Shown one piece after another: positions 17,081-25,869 of a DNA stretch of 52,877 nucleotides. This DNA is from Prolixibacteraceae bacterium (GTDB lineage Bacteria; Bacteroidota; Bacteroidia; Bacteroidales; Prolixibacteraceae), in assembly GCA_018648265.1 (NCBI GenBank), contig JABGRN010000021.1, positions 1 to 52,877 of the forward strand, given 5' to 3'. A program made the translations under genes and the position numbers. A model generated the notes under the pieces. It did not search any database and had not been told where the DNA came from. It was given only the letters and a program-made list of their open reading frames with translations. Positions within the stretch are counted from its first letter, which is position 1. Every line of letters begins with the position of its first letter.

Positions 17081-18523
17081 ATGAAGCTAAAAACTTTATT
17101 TATAGTGCTTTTAGCCGCATCCGTTTCAGGATGTGGTTTATTAGGGAATAAAGGTGGTGGAGAACAATCACGAACCACTGGTTGGGCTTATAATTCAGAA
17201 GAAACCGGTAGTATCCCCTACAAGTCTGGGTATGACCAGGAAACAGGTCCCGGGTTGGCTTTCATTGAGGGAGGCACTTTTACTATGGGGCGTGTTGAAC
17301 AGGATGTTATGTACCGTTGGGACAACTTCCCACGCAGGGTAACCGTTGCATCTTTTTACATGGACGAAACCGAAGTTTCAAATCAGGATTACCGTGAATT
17401 TACTCATTGGGTTAGCCGTGTTTATCCTGGTGACAGGGAAAAGATAAATTCTTCCCTGCCTGATACAGCTAAATGGCGGAGTGAATTGGCATACAACGAA
17501 CCTTACGTTAATAACTATTTCAGACACCCGGCCTACAGCGATTATCCCGTGGTTGGTGTATCATGGGAACAAGCTGAGGCATATTGTGCATGGCGTACCG
17601 ACAGGGTTAACGAACAAATCCTTGTTGACCGTGGAATTCTTCAACACGATAATGCCCAGACAGGACAAAATGTGTTCACAACAGATACATATCTTGCCGG
17701 ATTATATCAGGGAACTGAAGGAGATAAACCGGAAGAAAACCCCGATGGAACTGCACGACGTGTACAATGGGAAGATGGTATAGCACTTCCTAGTTATAGA
17801 TTACCCACCGAGGCAGAATGGGAATATGCAGCTTATGGTTTAATTGGAAATACTGAAGGGGAATTGCTGGCCGACAGAAGGATTTATCCCTGGAATGGGT
17901 CCTATTTAAGGAATGATTCTAAAAAAGAAAAGGGGCGTATGAAGGCCAATTTTGTTCGTGGACGAGGTGACATGATGGGTATGGCAGGTGCTTTAAATGA
18001 TAATGCGGACATAGCTGCACCCGTTTTTTCTTATGATCCGAACGATTATGGCCTATATTGTATGGCAGGAAATGTTAACGAGTGGGTTAACGATGTGTAC
18101 CGTCCTCAGTCATTTAACGATATGGAAGAGTTTCAACCATACCGGGGGAATGTTGTTACTGAATACGTAAGAGATCAAAATGGTACTATGTTGCGCGATG
18201 ATTATGGTGTACTTCTTAAGGACACGGTAAATGATTATAGAAACTTTAGGGATGGAGATCCTAATTCTCAAGTTGTTGAAACAGGTGATTGGAATGCGGC
18301 CCAGGATAACGAAACAGATGGAATGTATGTTCAGGATGACCGTCCGGGATATTTTTCTTCATTAATTACTGATGAAGTAAGGGTTTATAAAGGGGGTTCC
18401 TGGAAAGATCGTCCCTACTGGTTAGTTCCGGGAACAAGACGTTATGAGGAACAATCCAAAGCGCAAAACGACCTCGGATTTCGTTGTGCTATGACAAGGG
18501 TGGGAAGTCCTGAAGGATTTTAA
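17081..18523 (+). CDS. gldJ: Gliding motility/T9SS lipoprotein GldJ
   Basis: A 480-residue lipoprotein: signal peptide with lipobox SVSGC, lipidation at Cys18, then a formylglycine-generating-enzyme-like (FGE/SUMF1) domain from about 60 to the end. Landmarks are GGTFTMG, MDETEVSNQDYREF, PVVGVSWEQAEAYCAW, RLPTEAEWEYAA, MAGNVNEWVND and VYKGGSWKDRPYW. Despite the fold, GldJ is a structural part of the gliding and type IX secretion apparatus in the periplasm, not a sulfatase maturase. A long insertion between the FGE motifs is typical of GldJ. It is divergent from porU, an arrangement known in T9SS-bearing genomes, and ends at a strong terminator. Confidence 0.92.
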   Translation: MKLKTLFIVLLAASVSGCGLLGNKGGGEQSRTTGWAYNSEETGSIPYKSGYDQETGPGLAFIEGGTFTMGRVEQDVMYRWDNFPRRVTVASFYMDETEVSNQDYREFTHWVSRVYPGDREKINSSLPDTAKWRSELAYNEPYVNNYFRHPAYSDYPVVGVSWEQAEAYCAWRTDRVNEQILVDRGILQHDNAQTGQNVFTTDTYLAGLYQGTEGDKPEENPDGTARRVQWEDGIALPSYRLPTEAEWEYAAYGLIGNTEGELLADRRIYPWNGSYLRNDSKKEKGRMKANFVRGRGDMMGMAGALNDNADIAAPVFSYDPNDYGLYCMAGNVNEWVNDVYRPQSFNDMEEFQPYRGNVVTEYVRDQNGTMLRDDYGVLLKDTVNDYRNFRDGDPNSQVVETGDWNAAQDNETDGMYVQDDRPGYFSSLITDEVRVYKGGSWKDRPYWLVPGTRRYEEQSKAQNDLGFRCAMTRVGSPEGF

Positions 18524-18545
18524 AATATTAACAAAAATTAATTGT

Positions 18546-18578
18546 AAAACCTTTTGTCAAATGGCAGAAGGTTTTTTT
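18546..18578 (+). terminator. Rho-independent terminator after gldJ
   Basis: A 13-bp stem (18546-18558 with 18563-18575, two G-T wobbles) closes a four-base AAAT loop and is followed by further Ts to 18578. It begins 22 bp after the gldJ stop and ends only 11 bp before the murF start codon. Confidence 0.8.
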
Positions 18579-18589
18579 ATTTTCGATAA

Positions 18590-19885
18590 ATGACTGCAAC
18601 CGAAAAGATTTACAAGTTATTTAATGAATTTCCTTACATTTCTACCGATAGTAGGGAAATTTATAAAGACAGCATTTTTTTTGCACTAAAGGGAGAAAAC
18701 TTTAACGGGAACAAATTTGCAAAAGAGGCATTACAAAAAGGTGCGGCATTTGCAATTATAGATGAAGAGGAATATTATTATTCAGAAAAAACAATTTTAG
18801 TTAATAATGCACTCGAATCTTTACAAGATTTGGCAAGGGTTCATCGGAAAAAGTTGGGCATACTTATTTTGGCAATAACCGGAACCAATGGAAAAACAAC
18901 AACAAAAGAACTGGTTTCAATTATACTGTCGCAAAAATTTAACGTTAGTTTTACACATGGAAATTTAAATAACCACATCGGAGTTCCTTTAACATTACTA
19001 AAAATGAACTCAAAAACCGAATTCGGGGTTGTAGAAATGGGAGCCAATCATTCAGGCGAAATTGCCAATCTTTGCTCAATTGCAGACCCTGACTTTGGAC
19101 TAATTACAAATATTGGCAAAGCGCATCTCGAAGGGTTTGGTTCGTTAGAAGGTGTAAAAAAAACCAAGGCTGAATTATATCTTCATCTAAAAAAGAATGA
19201 TGGCACGATCTTCCTGAATGCCAATAACTCTGTTTTGGTAAAACTTGCAAAAGATATTTTGAATAAGGTAACTTACGGAAAAAATGATGCCGATTTTAAT
19301 GGCGAACCAATTCAATCTCCGCCATTTATTCATATTAAAGCTAAATTTCCGAAAGGTGTTTTGTACTTAAATACGAACCTGATTGGAGATTTCAATTTTG
19401 AAAATATTATGGCTGCTATTTGTATTGGAAACCACTTTGGGGTGGATCCATTAAAAATTCAAAATGCCTTAAAAGAGTACACACCTAAAAATAATCGGTC
19501 GCAGTTGATTAACAAGGGTGGCCTAAAAATAATTATGGATGCCTACAATGCTAATCCTACTAGCATGCAAGCATCCATAAAAAGTTTTATTTCTGGTTTT
19601 ACTGGTAATAACTTTCTGATATTAGGCGATATGCTTGAACTGGGTAAATCCTCCAGTCAGGAACATATCAAAATCCTAATTCAAATTCAAAAATATCAGA
19701 CTACCAATATATTTTTAATCGGACCAATTTTTACTGAAGTTGCAAAAAATTACAACTTTAGCACGTTTTTAAATGTGGACCAATTTTGCAAGTACCTTAG
19801 CGAAAACAAAATCAAAAATGGGAATATTTTGATTAAAGGATCGAGAGGGATTCAACTCGAAAAAATTCTTGACTTTATTAGTTAA
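18590..19885 (+). CDS. murF: UDP-N-acetylmuramoyl-tripeptide--D-alanyl-D-alanine ligase MurF
   Basis: A 431-residue Mur ligase that adds D-Ala-D-Ala to UDP-MurNAc-tripeptide in the cytoplasm, the final soluble step of peptidoglycan precursor synthesis. The N-terminal domain has ISTDSREI and FFALKGENFNGN; the ATP loop is GTNGKTTT (98-105); HGNLNNHIGVPLTLL and VVEMGANHSGEI follow, then MDAYNANPTSM in the C-terminal domain. The start is supported by the normal distance to ISTDSR. It is separated from gldJ only by the terminator, so how it gets its transcript is unclear. Its 3' end overlaps the convergent trxA gene by 8 bp. Confidence 0.94.
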   Translation: MTATEKIYKLFNEFPYISTDSREIYKDSIFFALKGENFNGNKFAKEALQKGAAFAIIDEEEYYYSEKTILVNNALESLQDLARVHRKKLGILILAITGTNGKTTTKELVSIILSQKFNVSFTHGNLNNHIGVPLTLLKMNSKTEFGVVEMGANHSGEIANLCSIADPDFGLITNIGKAHLEGFGSLEGVKKTKAELYLHLKKNDGTIFLNANNSVLVKLAKDILNKVTYGKNDADFNGEPIQSPPFIHIKAKFPKGVLYLNTNLIGDFNFENIMAAICIGNHFGVDPLKIQNALKEYTPKNNRSQLINKGGLKIIMDAYNANPTSMQASIKSFISGFTGNNFLILGDMLELGKSSSQEHIKILIQIQKYQTTNIFLIGPIFTEVAKNYNFSTFLNVDQFCKYLSENKIKNGNILIKGSRGIQLEKILDFIS

Positions 19886-20249
19886 GAAGTGGCTTTTCCA
19901 CTTTTAATACGTCAGCAATTGCTTTTTCGAAAGTTGGTTTTGGTAAAGCGCCCATAGCCATTTGTGGCTGTCCGTCCTGAGGTACAAAAAGCAACGAAGG
20001 GATACTTTGAACTCCAAACATACCTGCCAATTCTTGTTGTTCTTCGGTATTTACTTTGTAAATTACAATACTGTCACCGTATTCTTTTTGTAATTCCTCC
20101 AATACCGGGGCAACCATTTTGCATGGACCACACCAATCCGCGTAAAAATCAATCATACATGGTTTTGCACCTTCATATTTCCACTCTTTGTTCGCTTCAA
20201 AATTAAATACCTTTTCTTTGAAAGTTTCTTTTGTTAAATGTTCCAACAT
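19878..20249 (-). CDS. trxA: Thioredoxin
   Basis: A 123-residue cytoplasmic thioredoxin with the canonical active site W39-C40-G-P-C43-K, the cis-proline loop SIPSLLFV and the usual helix order. It reduces disulfides in ribonucleotide reductase, methionine sulfoxide reductase and other targets. The N-terminal extension of about 15 residues before the first strand is slightly longer than in E. coli TrxA. It is a single-gene unit, convergent with murF (8-bp overlap) and divergent from cca. Confidence 0.94.
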   Translation of the reverse strand: MLEHLTKETFKEKVFNFEANKEWKYEGAKPCMIDFYADWCGPCKMVAPVLEELQKEYGDSIVIYKVNTEEQQELAGMFGVQSIPSLLFVPQDGQPQMAMGALPKPTFEKAIADVLKVEKPLLN

Positions 20250-20361
20250 GATTTTATAATTTTAAAATATTTATTCATTTAAATATGTCGATGCGTGCAT
20301 TTCAATTTTAATGCCAGCACAATCCAAAGTAAATTCCAGCCCAATTTCTACCAAATAATTG

Positions 20362-20369
20362 TAATTTTG
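20362..20369 (+). promoter_or_regulatory. Candidate -7 box (TAATTTTG) for cca
   Basis: A perfect TAnnTTTG match 58 bp before the preferred cca ATG (20428). No convincing -33 element is visible. Confidence 0.35.
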
Positions 20370-20427
20370 TCACAATTTTTTTCACCATTGACAGAAAGAA
20401 ACAAGACAAATACGAATTTTGGCAGAA

Positions 20428-21837
20428 ATGAATAAAAAATTGAGTCTCAAAATATTTAGCGATATCTCAAAAGTTGCCGACGAAATGCAACAGGAAACTT
20501 ATGTTATTGGAGGTTTTGTCCGCGATATTTTTCTTAATCGTCCCTCAAAAGATATTGATATTGTGACTGTTGGCAGTGGAATTGAACTCGCTAAGAAAGT
20601 AGCAAAAAAATTGAAGCCAAGACCCGGAGTAAATATCTTTAAGAATTTTGGTACTGCAATGCTAAAATATAAAGGTATGGATATCGAATTTGTGGGTGCG
20701 CGAAAAGAATCGTACCAGAGAGATTCCAGGAAACCCATAGTTGAAAATGGCTCCTTAAATGATGATCAAAACAGGAGAGATTTTACTATCAATGCATTGG
20801 CTTTGGGTTTAAATCAAAATAATTTCGGGAAAATGGTTGATCCTTTTAATGGAGTTGAAGATTTGGAAAATAAAATAATCAAGACCCCATTGGAGCCTTC
20901 AATAACTTTTTCTGACGATCCCCTTCGAATAATGAGGGCGATCAGGTTTTCAACACAACTCGGATTTGAAATTCAAACCGAAACGATGCAAGCTATTGCA
21001 AAAAATAGAGAACGGATAAAAATTGTTTCTGAAGAACGTATTATTGACGAATTGAACAAAATTGTACTCTCCCCGAAACCTTCAATTGGTTTTAAATTAT
21101 TGGAAGAAACCGGTTTGCTTGAAATTATTTTCCCCGAACTTTTTAAACTTAAGGGGATTGAAAAGGTAAAAGGCATTTCGCACAAAGACAATTTTTACCA
21201 TACAATTGAAGTACTCGACCGGATTGCACCAAATACCGAGAATCTTTGGTTGCGGTGGTCGGCATTGTTGCACGACATTGCAAAACCAGCAACTAAAAAA
21301 TTTATTGAAGGACAAGGCTGGACTTTTTATGCGCATAACTTTGTTGGCGTAAAAATGATCCCGAAAATATTCCGAAGAATGAAACTCCCTCTAAATGATA
21401 AAATGAAATATGTGCAAAAAATGGTGCAGTTACACATGCGCCCGATTGTACTCTCGGAAGATGAAATTACCGATTCTGCAGTGCGCCGGCTACTATTTGA
21501 AGCCGGTGACGGCATCGATGATTTAATGACACTTTGCGAAGCTGATATTACTTCTAAAAATCCCGACAAAGTAAAAAGGTACATGAAAAACTTTAAAATT
21601 GTCAGGCAGAAGTTAAAAGAAATCGAAGAAAAAGATGCAATACGAAATTTTCAACCACCGGTCACAGGTGAGCTTATTATGCAAACATTTGGATTGGCTC
21701 CATGCAAGGAAGTCGGGCTAATTAAAGATGCCATTAAAGATGCCATCCTCGACGGGGAAATTCATAATAATTTTGAAGAAGCTCACGATTTTATGATTCA
21801 AAAAGCCAGTGAACTGGGACTGAAAAAGAAAGATTAA
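20428..21837 (+). CDS. cca: CCA tRNA nucleotidyltransferase with HD domain
   Basis: A 469-residue class II nucleotidyltransferase that builds or repairs the 3' CCA of tRNAs. The catalytic head has GGFVRD (28-33) and the D42-I-D44 metal-binding pair. [14 protein letters not shown] and [11 protein letters not shown] follow, with the [12 protein letters not shown] motif for nucleotide recognition, and an HD-type phosphohydrolase domain with H282-D283 (LHDIAKP). The ATG at 20428 is preferred to a TTG nine bases upstream. The head-plus-HD form matches Bacteroidota CCA enzymes, but a poly(A) polymerase-like role cannot be excluded from sequence alone. It is convergent with the EEP gene, with a 4-bp overlap. 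Confidence 0.9.
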   Translation: MNKKLSLKIFSDISKVADEMQQETYVIGGFVRDIFLNRPSKDIDIVTVGSGIELAKKVAKKLKPRPGVNIFKNFGTAMLKYKGMDIEFVGARKESYQRDSRKPIVENGSLNDDQNRRDFTINALALGLNQNNFGKMVDPFNGVEDLENKIIKTPLEPSITFSDDPLRIMRAIRFSTQLGFEIQTETMQAIAKNRERIKIVSEERIIDELNKIVLSPKPSIGFKLLEETGLLEIIFPELFKLKGIEKVKGISHKDNFYHTIEVLDRIAPNTENLWLRWSALLHDIAKPATKKFIEGQGWTFYAHNFVGVKMIPKIFRRMKLPLNDKMKYVQKMVQLHMRPIVLSEDEITDSAVRRLLFEAGDGIDDLMTLCEADITSKNPDKVKRYMKNFKIVRQKLKEIEEKDAIRNFQPPVTGELIMQTFGLAPCKEVGLIKDAIKDAILDGEIHNNFEEAHDFMIQKASELGLKKKD

Positions 21838-22880
21838 TTTTCCTTCTCCAATTTAAACAAAACAGGTAGATGATCGCTAAAACCGCCATTATATTTGAAT
21901 CCAATGTAAGTTCTTTTTGGTTTCAAACCACCATATTTTTCATCTTTTTCAAACAAAAAAGATTGTTTTAGAATAGAAGCATTTTCTATTTTTACAAATA
22001 ACCCGCTTCCTTGTTTCAGCAAAGATCCAGAAACAATAATTTGATCGAATACAAACCATTGTAACTGATATTTAAGTGTCCCCAAACCTGTACCAGGCCA
22101 ATCTGCAGACAGATTGTATAAACCGGTTGGTTCAATTTGATCCGATACATTTACTGCACCCAAATGGTTTTTGATGCTTTCATCACTTGGCTGGTCATTG
22201 AAATCGCCCAGGACAATAATTTTTGGAGACGAATATTTAGATTTTAATTCATTCACTTTTTGTTTTAAAAGTTGTGCAGCTTCAATCCTTAGAGGTTTGG
22301 TTTCCAGCAATCCTGAATATCTCGAAGGCCAGTGATTTATAAAAAAATGCAAAGTATCCTGTTCATTAAAAATTCCTTTTACATATAAAATTTCACGGGT
22401 TTTAACAACTAGCCCACTTTTCGAAAGCAAAGGATGATGTTGATATTCCAGGGGGTAAAAATATTTGTCGTTGTATAGAAAAGCTACATCCGTGCCCCGG
22501 TGATCAGGCGATTCTTTATGAATAATTTTATACGGATATGCTTTTAAGGGGGTATTTTTTATCAACCGCTCCAAAACGGCACTGTTTTCAATTTCACATA
22601 AAGCAATTATTTCCGGGGGTGTCCATCCTGATGAGCTTAAAATTACTTTCGACAGGTTTAGTAATTTATTGTTTAATCTTTTATATGTCCAGTGCCTGTC
22701 CCCTTCAGGTGTAAATTCATCATCTTCAGTTTGCGGGTCATCGTCAAGGTCAAAAAGATTTTCAACATTGTAAAACAGAATTGAAAATTGATTTGAGTTA
22801 TTTTGGGGAAGACTTTTAAAGCTGAGAAATAAAAATAGAAAAACGAAATATAAAGATTTAGACAGTGTCTTAGTTTTCAT
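21834..22880 (-). CDS. Secreted endonuclease/exonuclease/phosphatase family protein
   Basis: A protein of 348 residues from the ATG at 22880, with a signal peptide ([14 protein letters not shown]). The EEP catalytic set is complete: [16 protein letters not shown] with the metal-binding Glu, NHWPSR with His, LGDFNDQP with the Asp/Asn pair, and SDHLPVL with the final Asp-His. The fold is that of DNase I and phosphoesterases; this branch resembles secreted nuclease-like EEP proteins of Bacteroidota. Substrate unknown; extracellular DNA or phosphodiesters are plausible. It overlaps the 3' end of the beta-helix lipoprotein gene by 11 bp, implying translational coupling. Confidence 0.88.
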   Translation of the reverse strand: MKTKTLSKSLYFVFLFLFLSFKSLPQNNSNQFSILFYNVENLFDLDDDPQTEDDEFTPEGDRHWTYKRLNNKLLNLSKVILSSSGWTPPEIIALCEIENSAVLERLIKNTPLKAYPYKIIHKESPDHRGTDVAFLYNDKYFYPLEYQHHPLLSKSGLVVKTREILYVKGIFNEQDTLHFFINHWPSRYSGLLETKPLRIEAAQLLKQKVNELKSKYSSPKIIVLGDFNDQPSDESIKNHLGAVNVSDQIEPTGLYNLSADWPGTGLGTLKYQLQWFVFDQIIVSGSLLKQGSGLFVKIENASILKQSFLFEKDEKYGGLKPKRTYIGFKYNGGFSDHLPVLFKLEKEN

Positions 22881-24321
22881 CTTTTTTTTCGATACGCTCA
22901 AACGCGCCCAAATCAGGACCATCGTCGGCAGTGCGGTCTTTATTTAATATGTCCATTGGAAACAATTTGGAATATTCGAGGCTTCCAATGTCTTTTGCAG
23001 GCGATAAAGTATCTAATGCATAAATATAATCCTCGAATGGATCGACAAATTTTGGGTCAAATTCTTCTCCTTTCCAAACATTTTTAAAATGGTCTTTATT
23101 CGAAATATTAAATGTGTCGGAAACTTGAATTACACAGTGATCAAATAAATAATTAAACACATTTTCATTATTATTGCCCAATTTAATTTCATCTAAATTA
23201 TTCCCATAAATAATGCTGTTGCCAAAAACGGCATTTTCCAAATCGCCGGTGTATGATACCTTCGAACCATCTGCCTGCTCAAATACCAGAACATTAGAAA
23301 GTATCAGCGAAGAAGTTGATCTTGCCTGGCTTGAATAATTGCCCCAGTAATTGGCGATGGTAGTATGGTAAAATTCATAATCGCCTCCAATCAACAAAGC
23401 AACAGCATAAAATCCGCAATTGGCAATTAAATCGTTGTAAGCATAAATTTTCGATTTAAGTGCAAATAATCCTGCGTATGCCATATTCTCAATCCTGGAA
23501 TTTGTAAACTGAACGGAAGCAAATCCTTCGTTTTCAAGGGTTCCAACTTGTAATCCAATATTTGCATTTTTAATGGTTGTGTAATTAAAAATGTTGTCGT
23601 GGCTGCCCGAATAAAGAACAATACCATTCCACTGATCCGGAATATTTTCATATGAATCTTCCAATCGGTCGGGTAAAAATGAAATCGGTGCCTGAAAAGT
23701 TCCATTAGCCTCAATTTTACCTTTCACATATAAACCGGCCCCTTTATGAAAAAAGATTTTGGTTCCTGGTTCAATTGTTAAAGTTGAAATACTGTCAACA
23801 TAGGCATAATCGTAAACCAGATAAGGTTTTTCTGCTGTCCAGGTTGTTGTTTCAAGGGTCTCCCCTTTTATCAGTTTAAAATCCTGTCCGTAAGCAATTA
23901 ATTTGATATCCTGAATATTTGTGTTGGTTGTAAATTGAATGGAATCTTGCACGACCATCGGTAAATTTTGCCCGTTTGGGTCGATGGTTACTTCAATAAA
24001 AATATAAATACTGTCATTTGCAGGAACCTCAATTTCGTAAGCTTCGCTACTCGCAACCCCATTAATATTTATTCTAAAACTGGAGAAATCGCCCCCAGCC
24101 AACCTCACCCTCGTAATAAGGACATTCTCTTCGTAAGGATTATAAATTTTTAAATGTTGTGTGGTAGATCCAATATCAGTAAAAATTGTATCGAAAGTAA
24201 TTGTATCAGTCGAAAACTCCAATTGTGCATCAGCAGAATTAAGATATCCCTCATCTTCGCACGAAGAAAACGAGACAATTGCAACAACCACCATTAATAT
24301 TTGAAGTAGATATCGTAACAA
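22870..24321 (-). CDS. Lipoprotein with right-handed beta-helix domain
   Basis: A 483-residue lipoprotein (lipobox FSSC, Cys21 from the TTG start at 24321). An in-frame stop lies just upstream, so the start is TTG 24321 or ATG 24294; the TTG form gives a signal peptide with an Arg and a normal hydrophobic core. Residues 30-150 form a beta-sandwich resembling choice-of-anchor domains. From about 180 to 420 a parallel beta-helix is suggested by regularly spaced strands (LTIEPGTKIFFHKGAGLYVKG, then NWNGI-type turns). The C-terminal DIGSLEYS..GPDLGAFER is typical of this family. Probably cell-surface exposed; ligand unknown. Confidence 0.8.
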   Translation of the reverse strand: MLRYLLQILMVVVAIVSFSSCEDEGYLNSADAQLEFSTDTITFDTIFTDIGSTTQHLKIYNPYEENVLITRVRLAGGDFSSFRININGVASSEAYEIEVPANDSIYIFIEVTIDPNGQNLPMVVQDSIQFTTNTNIQDIKLIAYGQDFKLIKGETLETTTWTAEKPYLVYDYAYVDSISTLTIEPGTKIFFHKGAGLYVKGKIEANGTFQAPISFLPDRLEDSYENIPDQWNGIVLYSGSHDNIFNYTTIKNANIGLQVGTLENEGFASVQFTNSRIENMAYAGLFALKSKIYAYNDLIANCGFYAVALLIGGDYEFYHTTIANYWGNYSSQARSTSSLILSNVLVFEQADGSKVSYTGDLENAVFGNSIIYGNNLDEIKLGNNNENVFNYLFDHCVIQVSDTFNISNKDHFKNVWKGEEFDPKFVDPFEDYIYALDTLSPAKDIGSLEYSKLFPMDILNKDRTADDGPDLGAFERIEKKDEN

Positions 24322-24368
24322 TTCGAATTATTTTTAACTATAACGGTTTTACCAAATACTTATTACTG

Positions 24369-24376
24369 CAAAGATA
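24369..24376 (-). promoter_or_regulatory. Candidate -7 box (TATCTTTG) for the lipoprotein-EEP pair
   Basis: On the minus strand TATCTTTG matches TAnnTTTG, 48 bp before the TTG start at 24321. A TTTG lies 13 bp further upstream, shorter than the usual spacing. Confidence 0.4.
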
Positions 24377-24415
24377 AAAATTCAATTTACAAATTTTAAC
24401 ATTTATTTGCAATCA

Positions 24416-25867
24416 TTAATCTTTTAAAACATATTTCTTCGAAAATAAAAATAAGCCAACTATTGTAAGTAAACCATTGAGGATCAGAAGTTCAAAACCA
24501 AATTTATAACCATTAAAAATTATTTCAGAATATTTTGAAATGAAAAAACTTAATATTGGGGCTAAAATTCCCACAAAAGGAATCCATTTATCATTGACTT
24601 TTCTTTTTGAATAAATCCCAAATACAAATAATCCTAAAATGGGTCCGTAAGTATAACCGGCTACCCGAAATACTGCAACTACAATACTTTCGTTATTGAT
24701 TGCCCGGAATAATAAAATCAATAAAATCAATAAAACTGAAAAAAATAAGTGCGACCATTTTTTGATTTTTTGCTTTTTATGCTCTTCATATTTTTCAATT
24801 TTCAGGAAATCGATACTGAACGAGGTTGTTAATGCTGTTAAAGCCGAATCAGCACTTGAATATGCTGCTGCAGTAATTCCTAGCAAAAATGCGATTCCAA
24901 CAGGTAGTCCAAAATGATTGAGAGCTAACAAAGGATACAAATCGTCTGTATTTTCGGGCACTGTTATTCCCGATTTTTCAGCATAAATAAAAAGTAAAAC
25001 CCCTAATCCCAGAAACAAAAAAACAGTTATCAAAAAAGAGAAACTAAAAACCAACATATTTTTTTGTGCCTCTTTTTTATTTTTACAAGTGAGGTTTTTT
25101 TGCATCATATCCTGATCCATGCCCACCATAACAATAGTTATTGCCATTCCTGCAAAAAACTGTTTAAAAAAATTATTGCCCGAGCGCCAGTCCCAAAAGA
25201 ATATTTTAGAGTTGGAATTTTTAGTTATTTCATTAAACAAATCTCCAGAGTCCCAACCCAAATTTTTGGAAATGGCAACAATGGTAAAAATGACCGCACT
25301 CACCAGAAACAGTGTTTGTAAAGTGTCGGTCCAGACAATTGTTTTAATTCCCCCACGAAAAGTATAAACCCAAATTAGTGCAATTGTTACAATTACTGTT
25401 AGTGAAAATGGGATATTAAAAGCATCGAAAAAAGCAATTTGCAATACTCCGGCTACAAGATATAAACGAAAAGCTGCTCCAATTAATTTAGAAATAAGAA
25501 AAAAGAAAGAGCCTGTTTTATAAGAATTTACCCCAAATCGTTGCTCCAAAAACGAATAAATGGAAACCAGGTTTAATCGGTAATAAAGGGGCAGTAAAAT
25601 GCCTGCCACCAACCAATAACCAACAATATTTCCGAAAACAAACTGCAAATACGAAAAGGCAGTGTTACCAACTTCGCCCGGAACGGATATAAAAGTTACC
25701 CCCGAAAGTGTGGCACCCACCATTCCAAATGCAACTAAAAACCAAGGCGATTTGCGGTTGGCAGTAAAAAAAGCCTGCGTGTCGGCGTTTCGTGAAGTTA
25801 ACCACGAAATAAACATCAAAACAAAAAAATAGCCTAATATTATTCCAAGAACTAAATACGGGTTCAT
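24416..25867 (-). CDS. Sodium:solute symporter (SSS family), candidate amino-sugar importer
   Basis: A 483-residue inner-membrane protein with about 13 hydrophobic helices and SSS-family landmarks: FFTANRKSPWFLVAFGMVGATLSGVTFISVPG near the N-terminus (core: ATLSGVTF, sodium-site helix 1), RFGVNSYKT, YTFRGGIKTIVWTDTLQ and AAYSSADSALTALTTSFS with the Na2-site serines. The family uses the sodium gradient to import sugars, amino acids or vitamins. It lies two bases after the NamZ-type gene, so co-transcription is nearly certain. By context its substrate is probably MurNAc, GlcNAc or a related wall sugar. That assignment is inference. Confidence 0.88.
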   Translation of the reverse strand: MNPYLVLGIILGYFFVLMFISWLTSRNADTQAFFTANRKSPWFLVAFGMVGATLSGVTFISVPGEVGNTAFSYLQFVFGNIVGYWLVAGILLPLYYRLNLVSIYSFLEQRFGVNSYKTGSFFFLISKLIGAAFRLYLVAGVLQIAFFDAFNIPFSLTVIVTIALIWVYTFRGGIKTIVWTDTLQTLFLVSAVIFTIVAISKNLGWDSGDLFNEITKNSNSKIFFWDWRSGNNFFKQFFAGMAITIVMVGMDQDMMQKNLTCKNKKEAQKNMLVFSFSFLITVFLFLGLGVLLFIYAEKSGITVPENTDDLYPLLALNHFGLPVGIAFLLGITAAAYSSADSALTALTTSFSIDFLKIEKYEEHKKQKIKKWSHLFFSVLLILLILLFRAINNESIVVAVFRVAGYTYGPILGLFVFGIYSKRKVNDKWIPFVGILAPILSFFISKYSEIIFNGYKFGFELLILNGLLTIVGLFLFSKKYVLKD

Positions 25868-25869
25868 AA

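Noticed and set aside
17081-18523. gldJ product as a formylglycine-generating sulfatase maturase for the sulfatases at 46.5-51.1 kb
   Set aside because: The FGE-like fold is shared, but the sequence layout, lipoprotein signal and position beside porU fit GldJ; sulfatase activation must come from a gene outside the window.
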